Shown piece by piece: positions 15,539-22,442 of a stretch of DNA of 31,738 bases (position 1 is its first letter; each line of letters starts with the position of its first letter). Below the pieces are notes generated by a model. The model saw nothing but the letters and a program-made list of their open reading frames with translations. It did not search any database and was not told where the DNA came from. A program made the position numbers and the translations under genes. Source of the DNA: JAXHNE01 sp038316995 (GTDB lineage Bacteria; Patescibacteriota; Saccharimonadia; Saccharimonadales; JAXHNE01); contig JBBQAZ010000007.1 of NCBI GenBank assembly GCA_038316995.1, positions 1-31,738 on the forward strand, written 5' to 3'.

Positions 15539-16135
15539 ATGTCGAAAGCAAAACGCACGGCCATATTACTTATTGCCATATTATTTTTAGTAACATCTGT
15601 TGCTTTTAGTATTATGGTAATTTTACAACTAAGAGAAGACAGCAGTTCACGAGGAGGCGATGAAGCGCCTTCAAGCCTTGAAGCACAACGGTCTCTTGAG
15701 GATGTTTTAAAAGAACAACAAGCTAATGAAAACCCACAGGAGGATACAGCAATGCTAAAAGGAACAAAACTAGATAACTTTGAACCACAAGGTGAGGCAA
15801 GTGAATTAAAAGTTATAGACCTCAAAGAAGGTGATGGAGCAGTCGTTACAGGCAGCGCAACAGTTACAGCACATTACACGGGTGCGTACGCGGTAAATGG
15901 TGAGATATTTGAAAGTTCATTCGATTCAGGAAATCCAGCGACCTTCCCTCTATCTGGAGTAATTCAGGGATGGCAAGAAGGCGTCCCGGGCATGAAGGTC
16001 GGCGGAACTCGTCGTCTTATCATTCCAGGTGCGCTTGCTTATGGTGATGCTCCAGAAGGATATAATCCTGGTGATGGCGGTCGTCCGCTCGGCACACTCG
16101 TGTTTGATATTACACTCGTCTCTGTTGACCAGTAA
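15539..16135 (+). CDS. Membrane-anchored FKBP-type peptidyl-prolyl isomerase
   Basis: FKBP domains catalyse cis-trans isomerisation of prolyl bonds. This 198-aa protein has an N-terminal membrane helix (about 8-30), a charged linker of some 60 residues, and an FKBP domain from about residue 82 to the end. Recognisable FKBP elements are VTAHYTGAYAVNGEIFESSFD, PATFPLSGVIQGWQEGVPGMKVGGTRRLIIP, LAYGDAP and LVFDITLVSV; the active-site aromatic residues (Tyr, Phe, Trp) are present. The orientation implied by the short N-terminus and positive charge is Nin-Cout, so the domain should act outside the membrane on secreted proteins. It has its own promoter and a clear GGAGG ribosome binding site. Confidence 0.92.
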   Translation: MSKAKRTAILLIAILFLVTSVAFSIMVILQLREDSSSRGGDEAPSSLEAQRSLEDVLKEQQANENPQEDTAMLKGTKLDNFEPQGEASELKVIDLKEGDGAVVTGSATVTAHYTGAYAVNGEIFESSFDSGNPATFPLSGVIQGWQEGVPGMKVGGTRRLIIPGALAYGDAPEGYNPGDGGRPLGTLVFDITLVSVDQ

Positions 16136-16164
16136 AAATCGCAAAAAACACAACATATGGGGTA

Positions 16165-16192
16165 TTGCATAAGCGCTTACACGCTATATAAT
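16165..16192 (+). promoter_or_regulatory. Promoter of the glutaredoxin/thioredoxin reductase operon
   Basis: TTGCAT (16165-16170) and a consensus TATAAT (16187-16192) are 16 bp apart. Transcription would start near 16199, giving a leader of about 48 nt with GGAGGA shortly before the ATG at 16247. Confidence 0.6.
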
Positions 16193-16246
16193 GGTTAATC
16201 GTAAGCTTTAAATAGCCAACAAAAACAATAATATTGGAGGAATCAA

Positions 16247-16495
16247 ATGCCAAAAAACATCACAATCTTTACGACCAACACTTGCGGTTACTGCGGGATG
16301 GTAAAGAAATGGCTGGGTAATAAAGGGTTTACTTATGATGAGGTAAATCTTGATGATAATCCAGCCCGTCAGCAAGAAGCATTTGAGCTTTCTGGACAAT
16401 TAACAGTACCTATTACGGTTGTTACAAAAGAAGATGATAGCCGTGAAGTCGTTGTAGGCTATAATCTAGGTCAACTTGCGCCAGCAGTCGGTTAA
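16247..16495 (+). CDS. Glutaredoxin-like protein
   Basis: This is a small thioredoxin-fold thiol-disulfide oxidoreductase of 82 aa. The redox motif CGYC is at residues 13-16, after the first beta strand (ITIFTTNT). The cis-proline motif TVPITVV lies around residue 52-58 and the end VVVGYN is the usual Gly-containing turn. The length matches the NrdH/glutaredoxin-like group. Two genes downstream lies a thioredoxin-reductase-type enzyme that could reduce it, so the block forms a plausible electron chain, possibly for ribonucleotide reductase; this is inferred from position. A good Shine-Dalgarno (GGAGGA) and a strong promoter precede it. Confidence 0.88.
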   Translation: MPKNITIFTTNTCGYCGMVKKWLGNKGFTYDEVNLDDNPARQQEAFELSGQLTVPITVVTKEDDSREVVVGYNLGQLAPAVG

Positions 16496-16498
16496 CTA

Positions 16499-16756
16499 GT
16501 GGGACGCATAGTCAAAAATTTTCTCGGCGCAGGGGAGTTAAGAATCGCAACACCAAGTAGACAAGTAGAGATGGATGTAGAACAACAAACAACATTGAAC
16601 GGTTTACTCGATGGCGTTAAAAGACTTAAAGCTGATAGAGCACTACAACCAGACTATGAATTAACACTGCTGTCTGCAGCTCGAGAACAGGACATGCTTG
16701 AAATAGATAATGTCAAACAACAAATAATGCGGCAATTAGACCCCGTAGATGAGTGA
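16499..16756 (+). CDS. Small protein of unknown function in the redox operon
   Basis: An 85-aa frame starts at GTG three bases after the glutaredoxin stop and ends 8 bases into the reductase fusion. It is acidic to neutral, mostly helical by composition, with no cysteine, signal peptide or membrane segment. I do not recognise a family. The tight packing on both sides and the absence of any competing frame support a real gene. A shorter start at ATG 16570 (62 aa) is possible, because the GTG lacks a good ribosome binding site. Being inside the glutaredoxin/reductase operon suggests a redox-related job, but nothing in the sequence shows it. Confidence 0.6.
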   Translation: MGRIVKNFLGAGELRIATPSRQVEMDVEQQTTLNGLLDGVKRLKADRALQPDYELTLLSAAREQDMLEIDNVKQQIMRQLDPVDE

Positions 16757-17933
16757 GATTATTGTTTATGGGGCGGAGTGGTGTGGTGGCTGTAAGGCAG
16801 CGAAGCATCTCCTCGAATCACTAGAAGTTCCTTATACTTATTTTGATATAGACAATGATAAAGGCAAAAAACAAGAGATGCTACGTTTGAATGGCGATTC
16901 AGAGACAATTCCGACCGTAGTGTTTAATGGTAGAATAATCCAGGAACCAACCAACCAACAACTTAAAGAATTTATTGGAGTAGAAAATATGAGCGAAGAG
17001 AATAAAGTAGTAGACGTCTTGATGGTTGGTGCCGGGCCGGCTGCTTTAACGGCGGCTATTTATACGACAAGGGAAGACATAGAAACTGTATTATATGAAA
17101 AAGGTGTGATTGGTGGGCTGGCTGCAATCACAGATTGGATTGACAATTATCCTGGTTTTTCTAAAGGCATCGCAGGACTTGATCTCTCTGAGGAGTTAAG
17201 ACTACAGGCAGAACGTTTTGGAGCGGATATCCAGCTTGGTGAAGTTACTAAAATTTCTGATATTGGTGAATACAAAGAGATAGAGACTACAGATGGTTTA
17301 ATTAAAGCAAAGTCTGTACTGCTTGCGACAGGAAGCGATTATCGTAAACTTGGAATACCTGGAGAAGAAGAATACTACGCGCGTGGCGTACACTACTGCG
17401 CAACGTGTGACGGTGCCTTTTATCGTGATAAGAGGTTAGTAGTTGTTGGGGGTGGAAATTCTGCAGTACAGGAAGCGATATTCTTAACTAAATTTGCAAC
17501 CAAAATTGATCTATTGGTGAGAGGTGAAAACTTAAGGGCATCAGAAGTCCTGCAACATGAACTAGACAAGCATAAAGATAAGATTACGGTTCATTTTAAT
17601 ACTTCAAGTAAAGAGATTGCCGGCGAAGATAAAAAAGTAGTGAAGGTAGTCGCACAAAATACCAAAGAAAATAAAGAAATTATCTTTGAAACCGACGGTG
17701 TTTTTATATTCATTGGACTTCTTCCTAATACTGACTTTTTGAAAGAAAGCGATGTGAAATTGGATGAAGTGGGAATGATTTTGACAGATCAAAAATTGGA
17801 AACATCAATGAAGGGTGTTTTTGCAGCTGGAGACGTTCGTAGCGGTGCAACTATGCAAATTGCAAGTGCGGCAGGCGAAGGAGCGACAGCGGCGATGATG
17901 ATACGTAAATACCTAGAGCCACATCACCAATAA
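16749..17933 (+). CDS. Glutaredoxin-thioredoxin reductase fusion
   Basis: The 394-aa protein joins two units. Residues 1-78 are a glutaredoxin-like domain with Cys12-Gly-Gly-Cys15 and the cis-proline segment TIPTVVFNG. Residues about 85-394 are an FAD/NADPH thioredoxin reductase, with the FAD motif GAGPAA at about 93-98, the redox pair in CATCD (Cys217, Cys220), the NADPH motif VGGGNSAVQEA just after it, and the C-terminal FAD segment GVFAAGDVRSG. The layout implies NADPH electrons pass from the reductase to its own glutaredoxin domain. An ATG at codon 81 (16989), preceded by GGAG, could also start a free reductase. The start overlaps the previous gene by 8 bases. NADP use is inferred from the family. 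Confidence 0.93.
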   Translation: MSEIIVYGAEWCGGCKAAKHLLESLEVPYTYFDIDNDKGKKQEMLRLNGDSETIPTVVFNGRIIQEPTNQQLKEFIGVENMSEENKVVDVLMVGAGPAALTAAIYTTREDIETVLYEKGVIGGLAAITDWIDNYPGFSKGIAGLDLSEELRLQAERFGADIQLGEVTKISDIGEYKEIETTDGLIKAKSVLLATGSDYRKLGIPGEEEYYARGVHYCATCDGAFYRDKRLVVVGGGNSAVQEAIFLTKFATKIDLLVRGENLRASEVLQHELDKHKDKITVHFNTSSKEIAGEDKKVVKVVAQNTKENKEIIFETDGVFIFIGLLPNTDFLKESDVKLDEVGMILTDQKLETSMKGVFAAGDVRSGATMQIASAAGEGATAAMMIRKYLEPHHQ

Positions 17934-17948
17934 TTAGGCTATTACTGG

Positions 17949-17954
17949 TATAAT
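17949..17954 (+). promoter_or_regulatory. Extended -10 box for the MarR gene, leaderless layout
   Basis: TG-G-TATAAT ends exactly 6 bases before the ATG at 17961, so the first transcribed base is predicted to be the A of the start codon. No ribosome binding site is present. Confidence 0.6.
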
Positions 17955-17960
17955 GTAAGC

Positions 17961-18404
17961 ATGAGTACAACTAAAAATTCACGTACTATTTTTGAGTCAC
18001 TGCTTCAAGCAACGCAAGTTGATCGTGTTCTTCGTAAGCGTGCACAAAGCGTGACGAAAGAACACGGATTAATCACAACGACAGAGTGGTTGCTACTTGA
18101 AATAATCGCAAAAGGACCAAGACAAGGTTTGACTATGAGCGCACTGGGAGCAACACTTGGCGTTTCGCGTCCACAAATAACAGCATTGATTGAGAATCTA
18201 CTACTCAAACGACTAATTCGCCAAAAAAGAAGCACAGAAGATGGCCGTAGTCGGACAGCAGTGATTACAGAAAGAGGCAAAGAAACCTTGCGCAGGATTA
18301 ACTCAGCCATCGAATCGTCGTTCGACGAACTTTTAAGAACAATCCCAGGGACACACATGCAGATATACAGACAAGTGCAAGACGAACTTATCCGTAAAGC
18401 TTAG
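17961..18404 (+). CDS. MarR-family transcription regulator
   Basis: MarR proteins are dimeric winged-helix regulators, often of efflux or oxidative-stress genes. This 147-aa protein has the family plan: an N-terminal dimerisation helix, a winged helix-turn-helix at about 38-105 (LTMSALGATLGVSRPQITALIENLLLKRLIRQ, with the wing STEDGRSRTAVITERG at about 93-108) and a C-terminal helix. Its position after the thioredoxin reductase fusion, with its own promoter, hints at redox or drug sensing, but no operator can be shown. The -10 box directly abuts the start codon, predicting a leaderless message. Confidence 0.9.
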   Translation: MSTTKNSRTIFESLLQATQVDRVLRKRAQSVTKEHGLITTTEWLLLEIIAKGPRQGLTMSALGATLGVSRPQITALIENLLLKRLIRQKRSTEDGRSRTAVITERGKETLRRINSAIESSFDELLRTIPGTHMQIYRQVQDELIRKA

Positions 18405-18561
18405 TTAGTGCACAAATTTGAAGCCATTCCAGTTGTGAGTTTGCAATTTTGGAAAAGCCTTTTATTAAAGTACCAATTTCTTCACTACCGTTAATTACAT
18501 GCATTGTGCATGGAGTTGTATTGACGCCAAAATGTTTACAAATACTAAATAATGCAGTTAT
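18388..18561 (-). pseudogene. Remnant of an unidentified gene
   Basis: The gap after the MarR gene has an open minus-strand frame of 57 codons that reads like real protein (…HFGVNTTPCTMHVING…, then EEIGTLIKGFSKIANSQLEW). Its only ATG is at codon 20, no ribosome binding site precedes it, and the frame is closed by stops on both sides. The TTP-cis-proline-like stretch followed by a beta strand and GF resembles the C-terminal half of a thioredoxin-fold protein, but that is weak. It lies just downstream of, and on the same strand as, the FNR-like gene, and overlaps the 3' end of the MarR gene. A decayed gene is the best reading; chance openness is possible. Confidence 0.35.
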
Positions 18562-18581
18562 TTACTATTTATAAAGTCAAA

Positions 18582-19235
18582 CTAAGGGTAGTTGGGAAAG
18601 TAATCGCATAGAAGTTGGCTTTGGGAAAACGCTGTTTTTAGCTGATCGTAGAGATCCTGTACCATTTCTTCAGGACCTGACAAATAGATTATGGGGTTAT
18701 CTAGGCTTTTCGCGGTTTCCATAATTACATCTGAAGTTAATTTACCGACAATTTTCTTTAGGCTTGTTTTTTGATTCAATTGATTGGTATATGCAAAATA
18801 TTCATTCGATTCTGCTGCATAAATCATATTAATTTTTCTACTACTGGTTGTATTAAGTGATGTGCACATGCTTCTAAATGGCGTGACGCCAATACCGCCC
18901 GCAACAAATAGTAGTGGTTTATCGCTATTACGGGGCAGTACGAAATCACCCATGGGTTCACTAATATGAATCGTATCGTCTATTTTCAGGTTAAATAATA
19001 ATTTTTTAAAGCTGCTAGGTTTATTTGAGTTTTTTGTGGTGATCGTAAGATACTTCTCATTTGGGGATGAAGAAAGTGTAAACCACCGCTTTTCACCTCT
19101 GTCATCATAATTCTTATGTGGCAGATAAAGTTCAATAAATTGGCCAGGTATGTATTGATATGAGTTTGGTTTTTTGAATGAAAAAGCAACAGTATCTCTT
19201 GCTACAACCTCAGATCTAACAAACACAGTTTTCAT
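18582..19235 (-). CDS. Ferredoxin-NADP reductase-like flavoprotein
   Basis: This 217-aa protein has the two-domain FNR module. An FAD-binding barrel carries YIPGQFIELYLP (28-39) and the flavin-binding RxxS/T motif in RWFTLSSSP (50-58), and a NAD(P)-binding domain carries VAGGIGVTPF (111-120) and a late YLSGPEEMV. It has no iron-sulfur or globin domain, so it probably works with a separate electron partner, or as a free oxidoreductase. The sequence is more AT-rich than its neighbours. A TAGAAT box ends 8 bases before the ATG on the minus strand, with no ribosome binding site, and a 17-bp inverted repeat lies just upstream in the divergent region shared with the pyrophosphatase gene. Confidence 0.82.
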   Translation of the reverse strand: MKTVFVRSEVVARDTVAFSFKKPNSYQYIPGQFIELYLPHKNYDDRGEKRWFTLSSSPNEKYLTITTKNSNKPSSFKKLLFNLKIDDTIHISEPMGDFVLPRNSDKPLLFVAGGIGVTPFRSMCTSLNTTSSRKINMIYAAESNEYFAYTNQLNQKTSLKKIVGKLTSDVIMETAKSLDNPIIYLSGPEEMVQDLYDQLKTAFSQSQLLCDYFPNYP

Positions 19236-19243
19236 GTCGCTCT

Positions 19244-19249
19244 ATTCTA
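19244..19249 (-). promoter_or_regulatory. -10 box for the FNR-like gene
   Basis: TAGAAT on the minus strand ends 8 bases before the ATG (19235), predicting a leaderless or nearly leaderless mRNA. Confidence 0.4.
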
Positions 19250-19266
19250 CGCTATTATTGATAGCG
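19250..19266. promoter_or_regulatory. Inverted repeat in the divergent promoter region, possible operator
   Basis: CGCTAT-TATTG-ATAGCG is a perfect 6-5-6 inverted repeat between the divergently transcribed FNR-like and pyrophosphatase genes. It abuts the minus-strand -10 box and contains TATTAT (19253-19258), a possible plus-strand -10 box. A protein binding here would cover both promoters. No cognate regulator is identified. Confidence 0.35.
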
Positions 19267-19286
19267 AAGTAAGGAGAACAACTGAC

Positions 19287-19817
19287 ATGCCCGATTTTAA
19301 TAAAGTACTCACCCCAGGTAATATCGAGGAAGGACTGCTAAATGCCGTGGTCGAAATCCCTATGGGATCAATGATGAAGATAGAGTGGGACCGAGAGCAT
19401 GCCGCATTTATGCTTGACCGTGTAGAGCCCGGAATTTTTATAAAACCCTGTAACTATGGATTTATCCCACAGACATTAGATGAAGATGGTGATGAGCTTG
19501 ACGTGTTGATTGTGACAGACGAAGCACTTCCAACTGGGATTTGGCTAGAAGCAAAAATAATTGGAATAATGAATTTTGAAGATGACGGTGAAATGGACCA
19601 TAAGGTGGTTGTAGTCCCAGCTGACGATAGAAACACAGGTGACGCTATTTCATCAATAGGGGACCTTGGTGAAAGATGGAAAGAGCAAATAACGCACCAT
19701 TTTACTCATTACAAGGATCTAAAGAAACCCGGAAGCACAAATGTGCTTGGCTGGGGCAACACTGATGATGCCAAAAATATTATTAAAGAATGCATTGAAC
19801 GCTGGAACGCAAAGTAA
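19287..19817 (+). CDS. ppa: Inorganic pyrophosphatase (family I)
   Basis: This enzyme hydrolyses pyrophosphate to phosphate and so drives polymer synthesis in the cytosol. The 176-aa length is standard. Family I features are EIPMGSMMKIEWD near the N-terminus, NYGFIPQT, and the metal-binding acidic cluster DEDGDELDVLIV at about residue 65-76, followed by the later metal site region VPADDRN and the C-terminal HYKDLKKPG. All look intact. A Shine-Dalgarno AAGGAGA precedes the ATG by about 10 bases. The NUDIX gene begins on the base after its stop codon, so the two are co-transcribed. NUDIX enzymes often release pyrophosphate or phosphate, a sensible pairing. Confidence 0.95.
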   Translation: MPDFNKVLTPGNIEEGLLNAVVEIPMGSMMKIEWDREHAAFMLDRVEPGIFIKPCNYGFIPQTLDEDGDELDVLIVTDEALPTGIWLEAKIIGIMNFEDDGEMDHKVVVVPADDRNTGDAISSIGDLGERWKEQITHHFTHYKDLKKPGSTNVLGWGNTDDAKNIIKECIERWNAK

Positions 19818-20240
19818 GTGATTGAGCCACGACGAATAGCAAAAGCTGCATTATTTAATGAAAATAATGAGCTGCTAATGCTGACGCGCTCAGATAGCGA
19901 TCTGATTCGCCCGGGTGAATATGATTTTCCTGGCGGTGGGGTTGACGAAGGAGAATCTATTGGGGGCGCAATGATCCGCGAGATCGCTGAAGAGATTGGA
20001 ATGACGCTGACATCTGAAGCTCTTCGGCTGATGTATACTGCGACCGACTATTATGATAATAAAAGTCGAGTGCGTTTTTTATATGTGGGACGTATTCCTG
20101 CAGCTAGTGTTATAGTCCTCAGTCACGAACACAAAGCAAGCGAGTGGATGCCTTTTCCTAAGGTACTGGATGTCTATAATCATCCTGTGTGGGTTGGCGG
20201 TCTAAAGTACCTGATTGAAAATAAACAACTAGAACTCTAG
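19818..20240 (+). CDS. NUDIX hydrolase
   Basis: NUDIX enzymes cleave nucleoside-diphosphate-linked compounds. The 140-aa protein contains a full Nudix box, residues 40-62: Gly40, Glu46, Arg54-Glu55, Glu58-Glu59 and Gly61 all match the GX5EX7REUXEEXGU pattern. The start is a GTG directly after the pyrophosphatase stop codon, with no spare bases, and no other start gives the expected N-terminal strand (ARIAK-type KAALFNENNELLMLTR). Substrate is unknown; house-cleaning of damaged nucleotides or NDP-sugar hydrolysis are both possible. Confidence 0.9.
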   Translation: MIEPRRIAKAALFNENNELLMLTRSDSDLIRPGEYDFPGGGVDEGESIGGAMIREIAEEIGMTLTSEALRLMYTATDYYDNKSRVRFLYVGRIPAASVIVLSHEHKASEWMPFPKVLDVYNHPVWVGGLKYLIENKQLEL

Positions 20241-20269
20241 TTGCGCATAATCCGTCACTCTCGTACAAT
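20241..20269 (+). promoter_or_regulatory. Promoter of the gap operon
   Basis: TTGCGC (20241-20246) and TACAAT (20264-20269) are 17 bp apart. The predicted start near 20276 gives a leader of about 43 nt containing the G-rich ribosome binding site GGGGTAGGG just before the ATG at 20319. Confidence 0.55.
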
Positions 20270-20318
20270 ATCCCTGAAATGCTAATGCTAAATTGAGATA
20301 TTTAATGAAGGGGTAGGG

Positions 20319-21335
20319 ATGAAAGCAAAAATTGCAATTAATGGTTTTGGAAGGATTGGGCGCAACGCTTTTAAAGTAGCATTTGAGCGTTCTGATATAG
20401 AAATTGTCGCCATAAATGATTTAACGGACACTAAGACTCTTTCACATTTGTTAAAGCACGACAGTAACTACGGCAATTATCAGCATGATGTTTCGTTTGA
20501 TGACACTGGAATAATAGTTGAAGGAAAGCATATTAAGGTGCACGCCGAACGCGAACCAAGTGCATTGCCATGGGGTGATTTAGGAATTGATGTTGTCATA
20601 GAATCCACCGGTTTTTTTGTCGATCCTGCAAAAGCGCGCGCTCATATTGATGCTGGTGCAAAGAAAGTTGTAATATCGGCCCCTGCAAAAGGTGAAGGTG
20701 CAACCACAATTATTCTAGGTGTTAATGATGACGCAATAGAGGCATCTGAAGATGTCTTGAGTAATGGGTCGTGTACAACAAACTGTATTGTTCCACCTGC
20801 GGCTGTCATGGACAGTGTTTTCGGAGTTGAAAAAGCTATGATGACAACCATTCATAGTTATACGGCTAGTCAGCGTCTACAAGATGCTCCTGCCAAAGAT
20901 TTGCGCGAAGCAAGAAGTGCTGCTGAAAATATTGTTCCAACTACAACCGGTGCGGCAATTGCTACCAAAGTAGTTCTTCCGCAATTCGATGGAATTTTTG
21001 ATGGCATGGCAGTTCGAGTGCCAACTCCTGTTGTTTCATTGAGTGACTTTACATTTTTGCTTAAAAAGAATGTTACTGTCGAAGAAGTAAATAACGCGTT
21101 CAAGGATGCTGCGAAACAACCCTATTATCAAGGTATACTTGCTGTAACTGAAGAGCCATTAGTATCGAGCGATTTCATAGGCGACAGCCATTCGTCGACG
21201 GTTGACTTGAGTTTAACTAAAGTAGTCGCAGGCAATATGGTGAAAGTTGTTGCTTGGTACGATAACGAGTGGGGTTATAGCAATAGATTAGTTGAAGTTG
21301 TTGCGGATGTGGCAAAAACACTTAATAAGGATTAA
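20319..21335 (+). CDS. gap: Glyceraldehyde-3-phosphate dehydrogenase, type I
   Basis: This enzyme oxidises glyceraldehyde 3-phosphate to 1,3-bisphosphoglycerate with reduction of NAD. The 338-aa protein starts with the Rossmann motif INGFGRIGR (residues 7-15). It carries the catalytic Cys152 in SNGSCTTNC and the matching His in TTIHSYTASQ (near 179), and ends with AWYDNEWGYSNR. The Asp in INDLTD after the second strand favours NAD over NADP. It leads a cluster of sugar-phosphate genes; the rpiB-type gene begins 2 bases after its stop. Its own promoter and a G-rich ribosome binding site precede it. Confidence 0.97.
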   Translation: MKAKIAINGFGRIGRNAFKVAFERSDIEIVAINDLTDTKTLSHLLKHDSNYGNYQHDVSFDDTGIIVEGKHIKVHAEREPSALPWGDLGIDVVIESTGFFVDPAKARAHIDAGAKKVVISAPAKGEGATTIILGVNDDAIEASEDVLSNGSCTTNCIVPPAAVMDSVFGVEKAMMTTIHSYTASQRLQDAPAKDLREARSAAENIVPTTTGAAIATKVVLPQFDGIFDGMAVRVPTPVVSLSDFTFLLKKNVTVEEVNNAFKDAAKQPYYQGILAVTEEPLVSSDFIGDSHSSTVDLSLTKVVAGNMVKVVAWYDNEWGYSNRLVEVVADVAKTLNKD

Positions 21336-21337
21336 TT

Positions 21338-21784
21338 GTGAAGATTTACGTTGGTGCAGATCATAACGGTTTTCGATTAAGAAATTCGCTTATCGAATAT
21401 TTAAAGCGAGCCGGATATGATGTTGTCGATGAAGGTGATGAGCACCTTGATCCAGAAGACGATTTTCCTGTTTTTGCACAGAAAACGGTTAACGATGTAC
21501 TTAGCAGTGAAGACGACGAGCCGCGTGGAATTCTGATATGTGGAAGCGGACAGGGCATGTGCATGGCGGCAAACAGATTTAGAGGCATTCGTGCAGCATT
21601 AGTCTATGATCGGGAATCTGCTAAAAGTTCACGAAATGACGATAACAGTAATATTGCCTGCTTACCCGCTAAATTACTTGAAAATGATCAAACTAATGTA
21701 TTGGTCGAAACTTGGCTTACGACAAAATTTGCAGCAGCACCGCGTTTTGTCAGGCGTTTAAACGAAATAGATAATTTTAATTAA
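21338..21784 (+). CDS. rpiB: RpiB/LacA/LacB-family ribose-5-phosphate isomerase
   Basis: RpiB interconverts ribose 5-phosphate and ribulose 5-phosphate. The 148-aa length is typical. The N-terminal GADHNGF (6-12) and the active-site Cys68 in ICGSGQGM are conserved. The segment usually reading R-x-HND/N-A-N is RNDDNSN here, so the ring-opening His known from E. coli RpiB appears replaced by Asp. The start is GTG, two bases after the gap stop codon, giving the exact family N-terminus MKIYVGADH. Neighbours (gap, epimerase, transketolase) support a pentose phosphate role over the lactose-pathway LacA/B alternative. Confidence 0.9.
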   Translation: MKIYVGADHNGFRLRNSLIEYLKRAGYDVVDEGDEHLDPEDDFPVFAQKTVNDVLSSEDDEPRGILICGSGQGMCMAANRFRGIRAALVYDRESAKSSRNDDNSNIACLPAKLLENDQTNVLVETWLTTKFAAAPRFVRRLNEIDNFN

Positions 21785-21787
21785 GTC

Positions 21788-22417
21788 ATGGCAGATATTT
21801 GCCCAACAGTAACGGCCGAAGACTTGCATACGTACCGTAGCCAACTAGAGCGTATCGAGCCATTTGCAAACCGAATTCATTTGGATTTTATGGATGGCTT
21901 ATTTGCGCCGAATAAATCAATTCCCTTGGAACAAGCATGGGCCCCAAAGGGCAAACAAATTGACCTTCACTTGATGTATTTGAGACCCGACTTATACATT
22001 GAGCAAATAAAACTGCTCAATCCCTCTTTGGTTATCGTACATGCTGAGGCGCAGGGTAGTTACGAGGTCTTTTCGATAAAACTTCGTACAAGTGGAATCA
22101 AGACAGGTGTTAGTCTGCTGCAAGAAACACCTGTATCTATAATTAAAGATTATTTAGATGCAATAGATCATGTTTTGATTTTTTCTGGTGATTTAGGCCA
22201 TTTTGGCGGTCATGTAGACCTTGGGCTTCTTGAGAAAGTAAAGGAATTAAAACATCTCAAGCCTGACATTGAAATAGGCTGGGACGGCGGTGTGAATGAC
22301 GCAAATGTTAAGCAATTGGCAGACGGTGGAGTCGATGTTCTTAATGTTGGTGGTTTTATTCAAAAGTCAGAAGAGCCTTTGGAGCGCTTTAACTCACTCG
22401 TCACTCTTGTTAACTAA
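21788..22417 (+). CDS. rpe: Ribulose-phosphate 3-epimerase-like protein
   Basis: Rpe interconverts ribulose 5-phosphate and xylulose 5-phosphate in a TIM barrel. The 209-aa protein keeps the metal ligands and catalytic acids: His31 and Asp33 in HLDFMDG, His61 in DLHLM, and Asp166 in GWDGGV, followed by the phosphate-binding GVDVLNVGGFI. Two family signatures are altered: the N-terminal PSILSAD reads CPTVTAED, and the NPGFGGQ loop reads SGDLGHFGGH. It may be a divergent Rpe or a related epimerase acting on another pentulose or hexulose phosphate. It begins 3 bases after the isomerase gene, without a clear ribosome binding site. Confidence 0.82.
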   Translation: MADICPTVTAEDLHTYRSQLERIEPFANRIHLDFMDGLFAPNKSIPLEQAWAPKGKQIDLHLMYLRPDLYIEQIKLLNPSLVIVHAEAQGSYEVFSIKLRTSGIKTGVSLLQETPVSIIKDYLDAIDHVLIFSGDLGHFGGHVDLGLLEKVKELKHLKPDIEIGWDGGVNDANVKQLADGGVDVLNVGGFIQKSEEPLERFNSLVTLVN

Positions 22418-22434
22418 GTCGTAGTTGTTATACT
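22407..22434 (+). promoter_or_regulatory. Promoter of the transketolase genes, nearly leaderless
   Basis: TTGTTA (22407-22412) and TATACT (22429-22434, preceded by TG-T) are 16 bp apart. The -10 box ends 8 bases before the ATG at 22443, so transcription should begin about 2 bases before the start codon. Confidence 0.5.
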
Positions 22435-22442
22435 TAAGCGTA

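Noticed and set aside
22425..22442. Upstream TTG start for the transketolase N-subunit
   Set aside because: It would add six residues encoded over the -10 box. The ATG at 22443 gives the family N-terminus.
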